A DNA stretch of 64,000 nt from Mycobacterium sp. (GTDB taxonomy: Bacteria > Actinomycetota > Actinomycetes > Mycobacteriales > Mycobacteriaceae): positions 224,276 to 288,275 of the forward strand of contig NZ_PKEK01000041.1 of NCBI RefSeq assembly GCF_002863225.1. The letters are read 5' to 3'. The position numbers and the translations under genes are program-made. Each line of letters begins with the position of its first letter. Positions within the stretch are counted from its first letter, which is position 1. Under the pieces are notes generated by a model. That model made no database searches. It was not told the origin of the DNA and saw nothing but the letters and a program-made list of their open reading frames with translations. Shown here one piece after another: positions 22,287-31,535 of the stretch.

Positions 22287-22675
22287 CCGCACTCCGAGCA
22301 GGTGCCGTAGATCTCGATGGTGTGACTGACGTCGGAGAACCCGTGCTTGCTGGCGACCGCGGCCGCCCACTCCTCGACCTCGTGATCACCCACCTCGACG
22401 GTCGATCCGCAATTGCGGCACACCAGGTGGTGATGGTGGTGATCGGAACAACGGCGATAGACCGATTCGCCGGTGTCATTGCGCAGCGTGTCGAGCAGGC
22501 CCGCCGCGGCCATCGACTGCAACGTCCGGTAGACGGTGGTCAGCCCGATGTTCTCGCCGCGCTGGCGCAGCTCGTCGTGCAGTTCCTGGGCGGAGCGGAA
22601 CTCGTCGAGGGTGTCGAGCAATTCCGCGATCGCCGCCCGCTGTCGCGTGGCGCGGACGCCGGCCTGGGTGGTCAT
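22283..22675 (-). CDS. zur: Zinc uptake regulator Zur (FurB)
   Basis: A 130-residue Fur-family repressor that senses zinc and represses zinc uptake and zinc-free ribosomal protein genes. The winged helix is in the first 80 residues (ENIGLTTVYRTLQSMAAAGLLD), followed by a His-rich metal site (CSDHHHHHLVCRNCG) and the C-terminal CSECG, which together give the structural CxxC pairs. The start ATG 22675 overlaps the smtB stop (ATGA), so the two metal regulators form one operon, as described for M. tuberculosis smtB-zur. Confidence 0.95.
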   Translation of the reverse strand: MTTQAGVRATRQRAAIAELLDTLDEFRSAQELHDELRQRGENIGLTTVYRTLQSMAAAGLLDTLRNDTGESVYRRCSDHHHHHLVCRNCGSTVEVGDHEVEEWAAAVASKHGFSDVSHTIEIYGTCSECG

Positions 22676-23046
22676 TTGTCCTCCCCGGCGTGCGCGACGG
22701 CGTCGACCACGATGTGCGCCAGGTGATGATCGGCCAGCCGGTAGAGCACCTCGCGTCCGGACCGCTCCCCGGCGACCACACCCGCGGCCTTGAGGATCTT
22801 CAAGTGCTGGCTCACCAGCGGCTGCGGTACGCCCAGCGCGTCGACCAACTCGTGCACGCAACGCTGGGACTCGTTCAGCTGGAGCACGATCGCGATCCGG
22901 ACCGGCGCGGCCAGCGCGCGCAACAGCTCGCCGGCGGCATCGAGGATGTCCCGCGGCGGCGGCGCCGGCAGTTCGGCGGAGTCGCTGTGCTGGTGCTCGC
23001 TGACCAGTTCGTCGCCGTCAGCTGCGGTGGGGGATGAGAGAGGCAT
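22672..23046 (-). CDS. smtB: ArsR/SmtB-family metal-responsive repressor
   Basis: A 124-residue winged-helix repressor. The DNA-recognition helix is in ELVDALGVPQPLVSQHLKILKAAGVV; the C-terminal helix contains DHHLAHIVVDAVAH, matching the alpha-5 zinc site (D-x-H...H) of SmtB and CzrA. In mycobacteria SmtB releases DNA when zinc is high and so derepresses zur and itself. ATG 23046 has a good GGAGG site four bases upstream; longer starts at 23079 or 23127 are less likely. The inverted repeat at 23062-23081 just upstream is a likely operator. Confidence 0.92.
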   Translation of the reverse strand: MPLSSPTAADGDELVSEHQHSDSAELPAPPPRDILDAAGELLRALAAPVRIAIVLQLNESQRCVHELVDALGVPQPLVSQHLKILKAAGVVAGERSGREVLYRLADHHLAHIVVDAVAHAGEDK

Positions 23047-23061
23047 ACTGCCTCCACTGTC

Positions 23062-23081
23062 ACATGCATAACCACGCATGT
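23062..23081. promoter_or_regulatory. Candidate SmtB operator (inverted repeat)
   Basis: ACATGC (23062-23067) and GCATGT (23076-23081) are perfect inverted half-sites separated by eight bases, 16 bases upstream of the smtB start. A TTGACA on the minus strand (23080-23085) overlaps it. Autoregulation of smtB operons by a palindrome in the leader is usual; binding here is inferred. Confidence 0.5.
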
Positions 23082-23103
23082 CAAAGAGCGTCGCGTCGAT
23101 CGC

Positions 23104-23109
23104 TACGAT
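23104..23109 (+). promoter_or_regulatory. Candidate -10 element of glyS
   Basis: TACGAT matches the mycobacterial TANNNT -10 pattern, 49 bases before the glyS GTG; a ribosome site AGGAG lies at 23138-23142. No clear -35 is seen. Confidence 0.35.
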
Positions 23110-23152
23110 GACGAATCGTCCGTGCACAACGACAATCAGGAGTCCTCACCTC

Positions 23153-24535
23153 GTGGCGTCCGTCATCGACACCGTCGTCAACCTCGCCAAACGGCGCGGC
23201 CTGGTCTATCCCGCCGGCGAGATCTACGGCGGCACCAAATCGGCGTGGGACTACGGGCCATTGGGCGTCGAGCTCAAAGAGAACATCAAGCGGCAGTGGT
23301 GGCGCTCGGTCGTGACCGGCCGCGACGACGTGGTGGGCCTGGACTCGTCGATCATCCTGCCGCGCGCGGTATGGGTGGCCTCCGGCCACGTCGAGGTGTT
23401 CAACGACCCGCTCATCGAGTGTCTGAACTGCCACAAGCGGCACCGGCAGGACCATCTCCAGGAGGCCTACGCCCTGAAGAAGGGAGGCGATCCGGATTCG
23501 GTGCCGATGAGCGAGATCGTCTGCCCGGACTGTGGCACCAAGGGTCAGTGGACCGAGCCGCGCGACTTCAACATGATGCTCAAGACCTACCTGGGTCCGA
23601 TCGAGACCGAGGAGGGCCTGCACTACCTGCGGCCCGAGACGGCGCAGGGCATCTTCGTGAACTTCGCCAACGTGGTCACCACGTCCCGCCGCAAGCCCCC
23701 GTTCGGCATCGGCCAGATCGGCAAGAGCTTCCGCAACGAGATCACGCCCGGCAACTTCATCTTCCGCACCCGCGAGTTCGAGCAGATGGAGATGGAGTTC
23801 TTCGTCGAACCGTCGACCGCCCCAGAATGGCACCAGTACTGGATCGACACCCGCCACCAGTGGTACGTCGATCTCGGCATCGACCCGGAGAACCTGCGGC
23901 TCTACGAGCACGCGGCAGAAAAGCTGTCGCACTACTCGGACCGCACCGTCGACATCGAGTACAAGTTCGGCTTCTCCGGCAACCCATGGGGTGAGCTCGA
24001 AGGTGTGGCCAACCGCACCGACTTCGACTTGTCCACGCATGCAAAGCATTCCGGTGTCGACCTGTCGTACTACGACCAGGCCAACGACACCCGCTACACG
24101 CCGTACGTGATCGAGCCGGCGGCCGGGCTCACCCGCTCGTTCATGGCGTTCCTGATCGACGCGTACCACGAGGACGAAGCGCCGAATGCCAAAGGTGGCG
24201 TGGACAAGCGGACTGTGTTGCGGCTCGACCCGAGGCTGGCGCCGGTGAAGGCCGCGGTGCTGCCGCTGTCGCGGCACGCCGACCTGAGCCCGAAGGCCCG
24301 GGATCTTGCCCAAGAATTGCGCAAGTACTGGAACGTCGACTTCGACGACGCCGGCGCGATCGGTCGCCGCTACCGGCGCCAGGACGAGATCGGTACGCCC
24401 TACTGCGTGACGCTGGACTTCGACTCGCTGGACGACCACGCGGTCACGATCCGCGAGCGCGATGCGATGACCCAGGAGCGGGTGGCGATCGACGGGGTCG
24501 TCGACTACCTGGGGTCGCGCCTGCGGGGCTGCTGA
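23153..24535 (+). CDS. glyS: Glycyl-tRNA synthetase (alpha2 type)
   Basis: A 460-residue class II synthetase charging tRNA-Gly. Class II motifs are seen around [38 protein letters not shown], and [10 protein letters not shown] (motif 3), followed by a C-terminal anticodon-binding domain. An insertion at about 88-130 carries two CxxC pairs (Cys90/Cys93 and Cys124/Cys127), which look like a zinc ribbon. GTG 23153 follows AGGAG and gives the conserved start [16 protein letters not shown]. It is transcribed divergently from the zinc sensors smtB-zur and converges on the TPM protein gene. Confidence 0.95.
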   Translation: MASVIDTVVNLAKRRGLVYPAGEIYGGTKSAWDYGPLGVELKENIKRQWWRSVVTGRDDVVGLDSSIILPRAVWVASGHVEVFNDPLIECLNCHKRHRQDHLQEAYALKKGGDPDSVPMSEIVCPDCGTKGQWTEPRDFNMMLKTYLGPIETEEGLHYLRPETAQGIFVNFANVVTTSRRKPPFGIGQIGKSFRNEITPGNFIFRTREFEQMEMEFFVEPSTAPEWHQYWIDTRHQWYVDLGIDPENLRLYEHAAEKLSHYSDRTVDIEYKFGFSGNPWGELEGVANRTDFDLSTHAKHSGVDLSYYDQANDTRYTPYVIEPAAGLTRSFMAFLIDAYHEDEAPNAKGGVDKRTVLRLDPRLAPVKAAVLPLSRHADLSPKARDLAQELRKYWNVDFDDAGAIGRRYRRQDEIGTPYCVTLDFDSLDDHAVTIRERDAMTQERVAIDGVVDYLGSRLRGC

Positions 24536-24605
24536 CGCACCGCCAAAATCCGATTTTCCGGAACTATTGCCGTATTGGTCACCCGTTCAATATCATCGGT
24601 AAGTC

Positions 24606-24644
24606 GACGCGGCGGCTCACTAGGGCGTGGTGAGCTGCCGCGTC
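24606..24644. terminator. Bidirectional hairpin between convergent glyS and TPM gene
   Basis: Arms 24606-24620 and 24630-24644 pair at 14 of 15 positions around a nine-base loop. It lies in the 133-base gap between two converging genes, so it probably ends both transcripts. No T-run follows, as is common in mycobacteria. Confidence 0.75.
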
Positions 24645-24668
24645 CACCATGTCAGGGCAGCACCCGGC

Positions 24669-26663
24669 TCAGAACCGGCCGCCGCCGCCCATGAATCCGC
24701 CGTCGGACGAGCCCGAACCGCCGAACGAGGTCGGGCCCCAGCCGCCTCCGCCACCGCCCCAGCCGCCGCCGAAGCCGCCGCCCATCATGTCGCCGATGAT
24801 GATGCCGCCGAGCACCGCGCCGGTGTGATCGCCGCTGCCGTAGCGCGATGTGTAGGCCATTTGCGCGGATTGGACGTCGGACTCGGCCAGCGATTGGGCC
24901 TGGGCGGCCAGCGACGCCGCCTTATTGGCGTGGGCGATCGCCTCGTTCAAGTCGACCGACTCGGCGTCGCGTGCGGCGTCGATCTGCCGGCTCGCCTCCG
25001 AGAGTCGGGTCCGCGCCTCGGGCCCGATGCTGCCCCGGCGGTTGTCGATGTACTCCGAGACGGCGTGCACCCGCGACTGCGCGGTGAACAGCGTCTGCTC
25101 CAGGGTGCGGCCGAGCCGCTGTGCGGTCGCCTGCTCCTCGGCGACCGTGGCCAGCAGCCGATTCAGGTCGGCGTCGGCCTTGGTCAGTGCGGTGAACGAC
25201 GCGAGGGGATCCCCGGAGCCGCTGGTGCGGGCGGCGTCGAGGGCCCGGACGGCGGCCTCGCGGGCACCGGACAGATCGCGCAGATGCGGAGTCTTGGTCT
25301 TCTGGCCGCCCTTCAAGATGGTGTCGGCGTGGTCGATGCCGGACTTGACGTCGGCGGTCAGCGACGGCAGCGCCGCTACGGCGTGCCGGATGTCGTTGGC
25401 GGCGCTGTCCACCGCGTCGAGCAGTGAACGTGCCTGTCCGAGCGCAGATTCCGCGGCGCGCACGGCGTCGACGAGGGCGCTCTGCTCGCCGCTGACCGGC
25501 TTGGCTGCTTTCTCGCGGGCCAAGCCGAGATTCTGTTCGGCGAACGTCAGGCGATCCCGGGCGGTCGTGACGTTGGTGGCCACCGAAGCCAATGCGGCGG
25601 AGTCGAATTCGTTGTGCAGCTCGGTCATCCACTGGTCGGCCGGGTCGAGGCGTGCGGTGAGGTCCACGACCTGCTGGGTCAGCGCGTCCAGCCGCGACGG
25701 CGCGTTAACCACCAGGTCGCGCATCCCCTCGAAGTCCTCGCGCTGCGACTCCAGCTCCCGATCGGCCCGTGCGGCGGCCACGATCACCTCGGTCAGCAGT
25801 TCACGTCGGCGTTGCCGGGTCTCGGGGATCGCGTCGTCGAGCTGCTGGCGCACGGTAAACGCCTGGGCCAACGCCGCTTTGGCGGTGTCGACCGCGCGGG
25901 TGAACGGCTGGGTCCGCTGCTCGCCGAACTCCTCGATCGTCAGCGCGAGCTCGTTGGCGCTGGTGCGCACCGCGTTGTCGACGTCGACGACTTTCCACCG
26001 GGACAGATCGTCGAGTGCGCCCAGCGACAGGCTGGCCAACGCGTCGGGGTCGGTGGCGTCGACCCGCTTGGCCGCGGCCAACTCGGCGGTCCGGCGTCGA
26101 CGGCGGCGCCAGCGGGTGACCACATACAACGCCGCCACCGCGACCAGGATGACGCCCAGCCCGATCAGCAGCGGCGCCGAGCTCCCCGACTTCTGGTCTC
26201 GGTCCAGGCCGTTCGCCGCGGCCACCGCGGCGCCGCTCCAATCGCCACGGCGCAGCGCGGGCTCGATCTGGTTGCGCCGCAGATCGTCGACCTGGCCGGC
26301 GTTGATCGTCTTCACCCGGTTCGGAATCCGGAACGCATAGGAGTGGTCGACGGTCGCCACGGCCAGGATCGCGTCGAAGTCGCCGAGATCGCTCACACTT
26401 CGGGTGCTGTCGGCCCAGCTGACGGCCGATTGCCCGGAGAAGGTGTCGACGAACACCACCCACAGCTGAATACGACGGTCGGAGTACAGCTTTCCGCTGG
26501 CCGACTCGATCGCGGCCCGGCCGTCCGGCCGCAGGGCCCCGACGTTGTCGGTGATGTAGCCGGATAGTCGGAACGGTGGCTGGGCGGTGGCCGACGGCGC
26601 GACGGTGAGCGCGGTGATCAGCATCGCCATGAACACGGCGACCGAGCGGCGGAGGGTGCTCAT
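24669..26663 (-). CDS. TPM-domain membrane protein with Gly-rich tail
   Basis: A 664-residue exported membrane protein. Residues 1-27 are a signal peptide (cleavage near TAQPPF); about 35-150 is a TPM (TLP18.3/Psb32/MOLO-1) domain with QLWVVFVDTFSGQSAVSWA; a single membrane segment lies at about 164-182, followed by an Arg-rich stretch. The rest (about 195-610) is a long helical region, probably coiled coil, predicted to be cytoplasmic. The C-terminus is a Gly/Trp-rich tail of about 50 residues ending GFMGGGGRF. Similar proteins are conserved in mycobacteria next to dgt; their function is unknown, and a role in membrane protein turnover or assembly is only a family-level guess. Confidence 0.82.
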   Translation of the reverse strand: MSTLRRSVAVFMAMLITALTVAPSATAQPPFRLSGYITDNVGALRPDGRAAIESASGKLYSDRRIQLWVVFVDTFSGQSAVSWADSTRSVSDLGDFDAILAVATVDHSYAFRIPNRVKTINAGQVDDLRRNQIEPALRRGDWSGAAVAAANGLDRDQKSGSSAPLLIGLGVILVAVAALYVVTRWRRRRRRTAELAAAKRVDATDPDALASLSLGALDDLSRWKVVDVDNAVRTSANELALTIEEFGEQRTQPFTRAVDTAKAALAQAFTVRQQLDDAIPETRQRRRELLTEVIVAAARADRELESQREDFEGMRDLVVNAPSRLDALTQQVVDLTARLDPADQWMTELHNEFDSAALASVATNVTTARDRLTFAEQNLGLAREKAAKPVSGEQSALVDAVRAAESALGQARSLLDAVDSAANDIRHAVAALPSLTADVKSGIDHADTILKGGQKTKTPHLRDLSGAREAAVRALDAARTSGSGDPLASFTALTKADADLNRLLATVAEEQATAQRLGRTLEQTLFTAQSRVHAVSEYIDNRRGSIGPEARTRLSEASRQIDAARDAESVDLNEAIAHANKAASLAAQAQSLAESDVQSAQMAYTSRYGSGDHTGAVLGGIIIGDMMGGGFGGGWGGGGGGWGPTSFGGSGSSDGGFMGGGGRF

Positions 26664-26732
26664 GTTCGCCAATCTAGCCCCGTGGGGATTCGGGTCCCAG
26701 CGCGATCGATCTGACTGGCAGACTGTGCGTCG

Positions 26733-27986
26733 ATGACGCCGCAAGACCCCTACGACGATTTCGACCGCCAGCGGGTGGTCCCCGAGGCCCCGAAGACCGC
26801 GGGCCTGCCGGGCACCGAGGGTCAGCGTCGCACCGACTTCGCCCGCGACCGCGCCAGGGTCCTGCACTGCGCCGCACTGCGCCGGCTCGCGGACAAGACG
26901 CAGGTCGTCGGCCCGCGGGAGGGGGACACCCCGCGCACCCGCCTGACGCACTCGCTGGAGGTCGCCCAGATCGGGCGGGGGATGGCGATCGGGTTGGGTT
27001 GCGATCCGGACCTGGTCGACATGGCCGGCCTGGCCCACGACATCGGGCACCCGCCCTACGGGCACAACGGCGAGCAGGCTCTCGACGAGGTCGCGGCCGC
27101 CCACGGCGGCTTCGAGGGAAACGCGCAGAACTTCCGGATCCTGACCATGCTGGAACCCAAAGTGCTTGACCAACAGGGGCATAGCGTCGGGCTCAACCTG
27201 ACCCGGGCGGCGCTGGACGCCGTCACCAAGTATCCGTGGGCGCGCGACCGGCACCGGCGCAAGTTCGGCTTCTACGACGTCGACCGCGCGGCCGCAGGCT
27301 GGATGCGCGAGGGCGCCCCCGCGGATCAGCCCTGCCTGGAGGCCCAGGTGATGGACTGGGCCGACGATGTGGCCTACTCGGTGCACGACGTGGAGGACGG
27401 TGTCGTCTCAGGCCGGATCGACCTCCGGGTACTCGCCGACGACGACGAAGCCGCCGCGCTGGCCAAGCTCGGCGAGCGGGACTTCGCCGGAGTTCGGGCT
27501 GATGACCTGGCCGCGGCCGCGCACCGGCTGGCGACCCTGCCGGCGGTCGCCGCGGTCGGCAAGTACGACGCGACCTTGACGGCCGCGGTGTCGCTCAAAC
27601 GCCTGACGAGCGAGTTGGTGGGGCGTTTCGCGTCCGCGGCGATCGCGGCGACCCGCGCCGACGCCGGACCCGGGCCGCTGGCCCGCTACCAGGCCGTGCT
27701 GTCGGTGCCGGAGGTGGTGCGCGCCGAGGTGGCCTTGCTGAAAACACTTGCGCTGCAATTCATCATGTCCGACCCGCGACACCAGGACATCCAGGCGCGG
27801 CAACGGGAGAGCATTCACCGGGTGGCCCGGGCCTTACTCGCCGGGGCGCCCAGCAGCCTCGATCCGATCTTCGTGCCGGCCTTCCACGACGCCGCCGACG
27901 ACGGCGCGCGGCTGCGGGTGATCGTGGATCAGATCGCGTCCTGCACCGAGGGACGCTTCGAACGGATCGCCGCCACCCAGGCGTGA
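26733..27986 (+). CDS. dgt: dGTP triphosphohydrolase-like HD protein (Dgt)
   Basis: A 417-residue HD-superfamily hydrolase that cleaves dNTPs to nucleosides and triphosphate. The metal ligands are visible as H73 (RLTHSLEV), H102-D103 ([14 protein letters not shown]) and a later Asp in [17 protein letters not shown]. The N-terminal [20 protein letters not shown] is typical of the dGTPase family. ATG 26733 starts 69 bases from the divergent TPM gene. It ends in the region of an alternative GTG start for the SodC-like gene, 23 bases before the chosen ATG. Confidence 0.92.
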   Translation: MTPQDPYDDFDRQRVVPEAPKTAGLPGTEGQRRTDFARDRARVLHCAALRRLADKTQVVGPREGDTPRTRLTHSLEVAQIGRGMAIGLGCDPDLVDMAGLAHDIGHPPYGHNGEQALDEVAAAHGGFEGNAQNFRILTMLEPKVLDQQGHSVGLNLTRAALDAVTKYPWARDRHRRKFGFYDVDRAAAGWMREGAPADQPCLEAQVMDWADDVAYSVHDVEDGVVSGRIDLRVLADDDEAAALAKLGERDFAGVRADDLAAAAHRLATLPAVAAVGKYDATLTAAVSLKRLTSELVGRFASAAIAATRADAGPGPLARYQAVLSVPEVVRAEVALLKTLALQFIMSDPRHQDIQARQRESIHRVARALLAGAPSSLDPIFVPAFHDAADDGARLRVIVDQIASCTEGRFERIAATQA

Positions 27987-28009
27987 GCGCCCGACTACTG
28001 TCGGTGCCC

Positions 28010-28567
28010 ATGGTCAAGTCCTCCTTTCTCGTCGCCGCACTGTCCGTCGCCACGTTGAGCGGGTGTAGTCCGCACCAGGACGCGTCCACCGCGACCTCGT
28101 CGAGCACCCCCGCGCCGAGCGGCCAAACGCTCACCGCCCAACTGCACGCCGCCGACGGCCGTCAAGTGGCCACCGCGACTTTCGAGTTCACCGGCGGTTA
28201 TGCGACCGTCACCGTGAAGACCACCGCGGACCACATCCTGGCGCCGGGTTTTCACAAGATGCACATCCACGGAGTCGGCAAGTGCGAGCCGAACTCGGTC
28301 GACCCGATGGAGCCGGGCAAGTCCGGCGACTTCCTGTCGGCCGGCATGCACTATCAGGCGCCGGGGCACACCGGTGAGCCGATGAGTGGCGATCTGGACC
28401 CGCTGGAAGTACGTCAGGACGGCGCGGCCTACCTGGTGACCACAACCGACGCGTTCACCCGGGACAATCTGTTGGCCGGCAGCAAGACCGCGATCCTGCT
28501 GCACGGCGCAGAGCACACTCCCGACGCCGAGAAGCGACTGGCCTGCGGCGTCATCGGCACCGGCTAA
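28010..28567 (+). CDS. sodC: Copper superoxide dismutase-like lipoprotein, compact form
   Basis: A 185-residue lipoprotein with lipobox LSGC (Cys19), so anchored outside the membrane. The SOD beta-barrel shows the copper ligands: H85 and H87 (HIH), H114 (MHYQAPGH) and H165 (ILLH), with the disulfide cysteines C92 and C179. The zinc-ligand position equivalent to SOD1 His80 is Met125, consistent with the copper-only SodC described in mycobacteria. Between H165 and C179 only 13 residues are present, so the electrostatic loop is much shorter than in M. tuberculosis SodC as I remember it. ATG 28010 gives a clean lipoprotein signal; GTG 27983 overlapping dgt is a possible longer start. Confidence 0.8.
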   Translation: MVKSSFLVAALSVATLSGCSPHQDASTATSSSTPAPSGQTLTAQLHAADGRQVATATFEFTGGYATVTVKTTADHILAPGFHKMHIHGVGKCEPNSVDPMEPGKSGDFLSAGMHYQAPGHTGEPMSGDLDPLEVRQDGAAYLVTTTDAFTRDNLLAGSKTAILLHGAEHTPDAEKRLACGVIGTG

Positions 28568-28594
28568 TCCGGCGGGGCCGTCTCGGGGGCGCTC

Positions 28595-28600
28595 TACACT
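28595..28600 (+). promoter_or_regulatory. Candidate -10 of a leaderless dnaG transcript
   Basis: TACACT fits TANNNT and ends six bases before the dnaG ATG, the spacing seen for leaderless mycobacterial mRNAs. No ribosome-binding site is visible between it and the ATG, which agrees. Confidence 0.45.
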
Positions 28601-28606
28601 GACCCG

Positions 28607-30514
28607 ATGGCCGGCCGCATCTCTGATCGCGATGTCACCGCCATCCGTGAACGCGTGCGTATCGAGGATGTGGTCGGCGACTACGTCCAGCTGCGCCGGG
28701 CCGGCGCGGACTCGATGAAGGGCCTGTGCCCGTTCCACGACGAGAAATCGCCGTCGTTCCATGTTCGGCCCAATCACGGTCTGTTCCACTGCTTTGGCTG
28801 CGGCGAAGGCGGCGACGTGTATGACTTCGTGCGGAAAATCGAGCACGTCAGCTTCGTCGAGGCCGTCGAGGTGCTGGCCGACCGGGTCGGCCACACCATC
28901 ACCTACACCGGCGGCGCCGCCACCAACGTGCAGCGCGACCGGGGTAGTCGCAGCCGGCTCATCGCCGCCAACGCCGAGGCGCAGTCGTTCTACGCGGCCG
29001 CACTGGAGACACCGGAGGCCCAGCCGGCCCGCAAGTATCTGACCGAGCGCAATTTCGACGGTGACGCCGCCCACCACTTCGGCTGTGGCTTCGCGCCGTC
29101 GGGATGGGACACGCTGACGAAGCATCTGTTGCGCAAGGGATTCGAGTTCAAGGAGCTCGAGGCGGCCGGGCTGTCGAGGGAGGGCCGCCGGGGCCCGATG
29201 GACCGGTTCCACCGCCGGCTGCTGTGGCCGATCCGCTCGACGGCCGGGGAGGTGATCGGGTTCGGCGCGCGGCGGTTGTTCGACGACGACCCGATGGAAG
29301 CCAAGTACGTCAACACCCCCGAGACGCTGCTCTACAAGAAGTCGTCGGTGTTGTTCGGGCTCGACCTGGCCAAGCGCAACATCGCCAAGGGACATCAGGC
29401 CGTCGTCGTCGAGGGCTACACCGACGTGATGGCGATGCATCTGTCCGGTGTCACCACCGCGGTGGCATCCTGTGGCACCGCGTTCGGCGAGGAACACTTG
29501 TCGATGCTGCGCCGACTCATGATGGACGACAAATTCTTTCGCGGCGAACTGATCTACGTGTTCGATGGTGACGCGGCGGGTCGGGCCGCGGCGCTCAAGG
29601 CTTTCTCCGGCGAACAGCAGCTGGCTGGTCAGTCATTTGTCGCGGTCGCGGCCGACGGAATGGATCCCTGCGATCTGCGGCTCGCTTCCGGTGACGGAGC
29701 GCTGCGCGACCTGGTGGCTCGACGAACGCCGTTGTTCGAGTTCGCGATTCGCACCACGCTGAGTGACATCGATCTCGACAACGCCGAGGGCCGGGTATCC
29801 GCGCTGCGGCTTTGTGTGCCGATCGTCGCTCAGATCAAAGACCCGACCCTGCGCGACGAGTACGCCCGTCAGCTGGCCGGCTGGGTCGGCTGGCCGGACG
29901 TCGCGCAGGTCATCGGCAGGGTGCGTCAGGAGGCGAAAAACCCGACAACGCGAGGACGCAACAAATTGCGTCAGCCCAACTCGCAGGCCGACGGCGGGGG
30001 CAAGCCTGCCGTTCCCCGTCCCAACCCCTCCGATCCGACGCTGTGGCCGCAGCGCGAGGCGCTGAAGTCGGCGTTGCAGCATCCCGCCCTGGCCGGGCCG
30101 GTGTTCGACGCGCTCACCGTCGAGAGCTTCACTCATCCCGGCTACGTCGCGGTGTGCACGGCGATCGAGGCGGCCGGTGGCGCCGCGACGGGTGTCGCCG
30201 GTTCGGAGTGGCTGGACGCGGTACGCCAGAAGGCGTTGTCGCCCGCTGCCGCCGGGCTGATCAACGAACTCGGGGTCGAGGCCATCCGGATCGAGGACGA
30301 CGAGAAGCTGCCGCGTTACATCGCCGGGGTGCTGGCCCGGCTGCAGGAGGTGTGGGTCGGCCGACAGATCGCTGAGGTGAAGTCCAAGCTGCAGCGGATG
30401 TCACCGGTGGAGCAGAGCGACGAGTATCACGCGCTGTTCGGCGATCTGGTTGCGATGGAGGCCTATCGGCGCAGCCTGCTCGAGCAGGCCAGTGGCGACG
30501 ACCTGAGCGCCTAG
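28607..30514 (+). CDS. dnaG: DNA primase DnaG
   Basis: A 635-residue primase that makes RNA primers at the replication fork. The N-terminal CHC2 zinc ribbon has ligands C41, H44, C62 and C65. The catalytic TOPRIM core follows with VVVEGYTDVMAMH and IYVFDGDAAGRAA. A C-terminal helicase-binding domain (about 470-630) completes the usual length. The start is the first ATG and may be leaderless. The 3' end overlaps the small convergent gene at 30511. Confidence 0.97.
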   Translation: MAGRISDRDVTAIRERVRIEDVVGDYVQLRRAGADSMKGLCPFHDEKSPSFHVRPNHGLFHCFGCGEGGDVYDFVRKIEHVSFVEAVEVLADRVGHTITYTGGAATNVQRDRGSRSRLIAANAEAQSFYAAALETPEAQPARKYLTERNFDGDAAHHFGCGFAPSGWDTLTKHLLRKGFEFKELEAAGLSREGRRGPMDRFHRRLLWPIRSTAGEVIGFGARRLFDDDPMEAKYVNTPETLLYKKSSVLFGLDLAKRNIAKGHQAVVVEGYTDVMAMHLSGVTTAVASCGTAFGEEHLSMLRRLMMDDKFFRGELIYVFDGDAAGRAAALKAFSGEQQLAGQSFVAVAADGMDPCDLRLASGDGALRDLVARRTPLFEFAIRTTLSDIDLDNAEGRVSALRLCVPIVAQIKDPTLRDEYARQLAGWVGWPDVAQVIGRVRQEAKNPTTRGRNKLRQPNSQADGGGKPAVPRPNPSDPTLWPQREALKSALQHPALAGPVFDALTVESFTHPGYVAVCTAIEAAGGAATGVAGSEWLDAVRQKALSPAAAGLINELGVEAIRIEDDEKLPRYIAGVLARLQEVWVGRQIAEVKSKLQRMSPVEQSDEYHALFGDLVAMEAYRRSLLEQASGDDLSA

Positions 30515-30759
30515 CGCCCGGTGTTGGGCGCGTGCTGCTCGATCACGCTGGTTTTGTCGTCGATCTCGGTCAGCGTCACCATCCGCCCATCGGGTGACAC
30601 CCGGTTCGCGATTTTGCGGCGGCCCCCGTCGATCACCGATTTGGCGGCGGGGCTACTGGTCAGTGCCCGGTAGGTGCCGACGATCTGCTCGTAGCGACGT
30701 CGACCGGCCTTGGTGCCCAACACGTAGCCCAGTCCCAGCGCGACGACGTAGCGGATCAA
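30511..30759 (-). CDS. Small conserved membrane-associated protein
   Basis: An 82-residue protein starting with a short hydrophobic segment (MIRYVVALGLGYVLG) followed by a basic stretch (TKAGRRRYEQ), which suggests an inner-membrane anchor with a cytoplasmic body. TTG 30759 is chosen because AGAAGGGA lies at the right distance upstream; upstream GTG codons would add a hydrophilic segment without support. I recall a similar small protein beside dnaG in M. tuberculosis. Function unknown. It overlaps the dnaG 3' end by four bases. Confidence 0.7.
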   Translation of the reverse strand: MIRYVVALGLGYVLGTKAGRRRYEQIVGTYRALTSSPAAKSVIDGGRRKIANRVSPDGRMVTLTEIDDKTSVIEQHAPNTGR

Positions 30760-30846
30760 AACGGTCCCTTCTCCAAGTTCGACGGGTCTTCGTCCATCCT
30801 GCCCCATACCGTCGGGGACGTGCTCTCCGGCGGGCGATCGGTCTGG

Positions 30847-30876
30847 TTGGGCGCCCGCGCGCCGGTACGCTAAAGT
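30847..30876 (+). promoter_or_regulatory. Candidate promoter of tRNA-Asn
   Basis: TTGGGC (30847-30852) and TAAAGT (30871-30876) are separated by 18 bases and end 40 bases before the tRNA. An overlapping TACGCT (30866-30871) is an alternative -10. Confidence 0.4.
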
Positions 30877-30916
30877 CATCACTCGGTCCGCGCCGTTGCG
30901 CACGGGCACCAAGTAG

Positions 30917-30992
30917 TCCCCTGTAGCTCAATTGGCAGAGCATTCGGCTGTTAACCGGAGGGTTGGTGGTTCGAGTCCACCCGGGGGAGCCA
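30917..30992 (+). tRNA. asnT: tRNA-Asn (anticodon GTT)
   Basis: The 76-base cloverleaf folds fully: seven-pair acceptor stem (TCCCCTG with CGGGGGA, one G-U pair), D arm TAGCTCAATTGGCAGAGC, anticodon loop CTGTTAA giving GTT, T arm with GGTTCGAGTCC, discriminator G and an encoded CCA. It lies between the small membrane protein gene and the DUF732 gene. tRNA-Asn at this place, just after dnaG, is the order I recall from M. tuberculosis. Confidence 0.97.
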
Positions 30993-30998
30993 GTACTC

Positions 30999-31394
30999 CT
31001 AGCGGCCCATGCCGCCGAACGGTCCCTGACTTTTCGACTTGTCCTGCGCGCTCGACCTGGTCAGGTAATCGGGGCAGTAGGCACTCGACGCCAGCGCGGC
31101 GAACTTCATCGCTCCACCGGAGTTCAATCCCGGGTTGAGCATGCTCAGCTTGCTGACGACATCCTGCTCGGAAGTCCCCGAATTCATCAGGTCGCAGGCC
31201 AACCGGCCCGCGGCGACGGCAGCTGAGCCGTCCCGAAAGGTCATGCCCGCTTTGGAGAGCGAGTCGACGAAGCGCGCATCGGCAGCAGGATCCGGCGGGA
31301 CCGTGGTGTTGGAGTTGTCGCCCGGGTCGGCGACTGCCGGGGCGGCGAGCCCGATGGCGATGGCGGCGCTGGCCAGGACGAGAAGCGATCGCAT
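30999..31394 (-). CDS. Secreted DUF732 protein
   Basis: A 131-residue exported protein. Residues 1-23 are a signal peptide with likely cleavage after AVA. The mature region has the DUF732 pattern: ARFVDSLSKAGMTF, then GRLACDLMNSGTS with one Cys, and a second Cys in SAYCPDYL, which probably form a disulfide. DUF732 proteins are numerous in mycobacteria and have no assigned function. It runs towards the tRNA, ending seven bases from its CCA. Confidence 0.82.
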   Translation of the reverse strand: MRSLLVLASAAIAIGLAAPAVADPGDNSNTTVPPDPAADARFVDSLSKAGMTFRDGSAAVAAGRLACDLMNSGTSEQDVVSKLSMLNPGLNSGGAMKFAALASSAYCPDYLTRSSAQDKSKSQGPFGGMGR

Positions 31395-31535
31395 CGATCC
31401 ATTCTGGTCCACATCGTCAAGCTTGTCCTGTCGAGAGATCCGGCAGGCGGGTGCGGACAGCTCGACACGGGCCGCCCGGCAGTCGATCAAATCAGCCTGA
31501 CCACACCCCAACTATTGCCCCTGAACAGGCATTTG

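Noticed and set aside
26664..27386. Upstream extension of the TPM-protein frame
   Set aside because: It runs antisense through dgt; the signal peptide begins at 26663.
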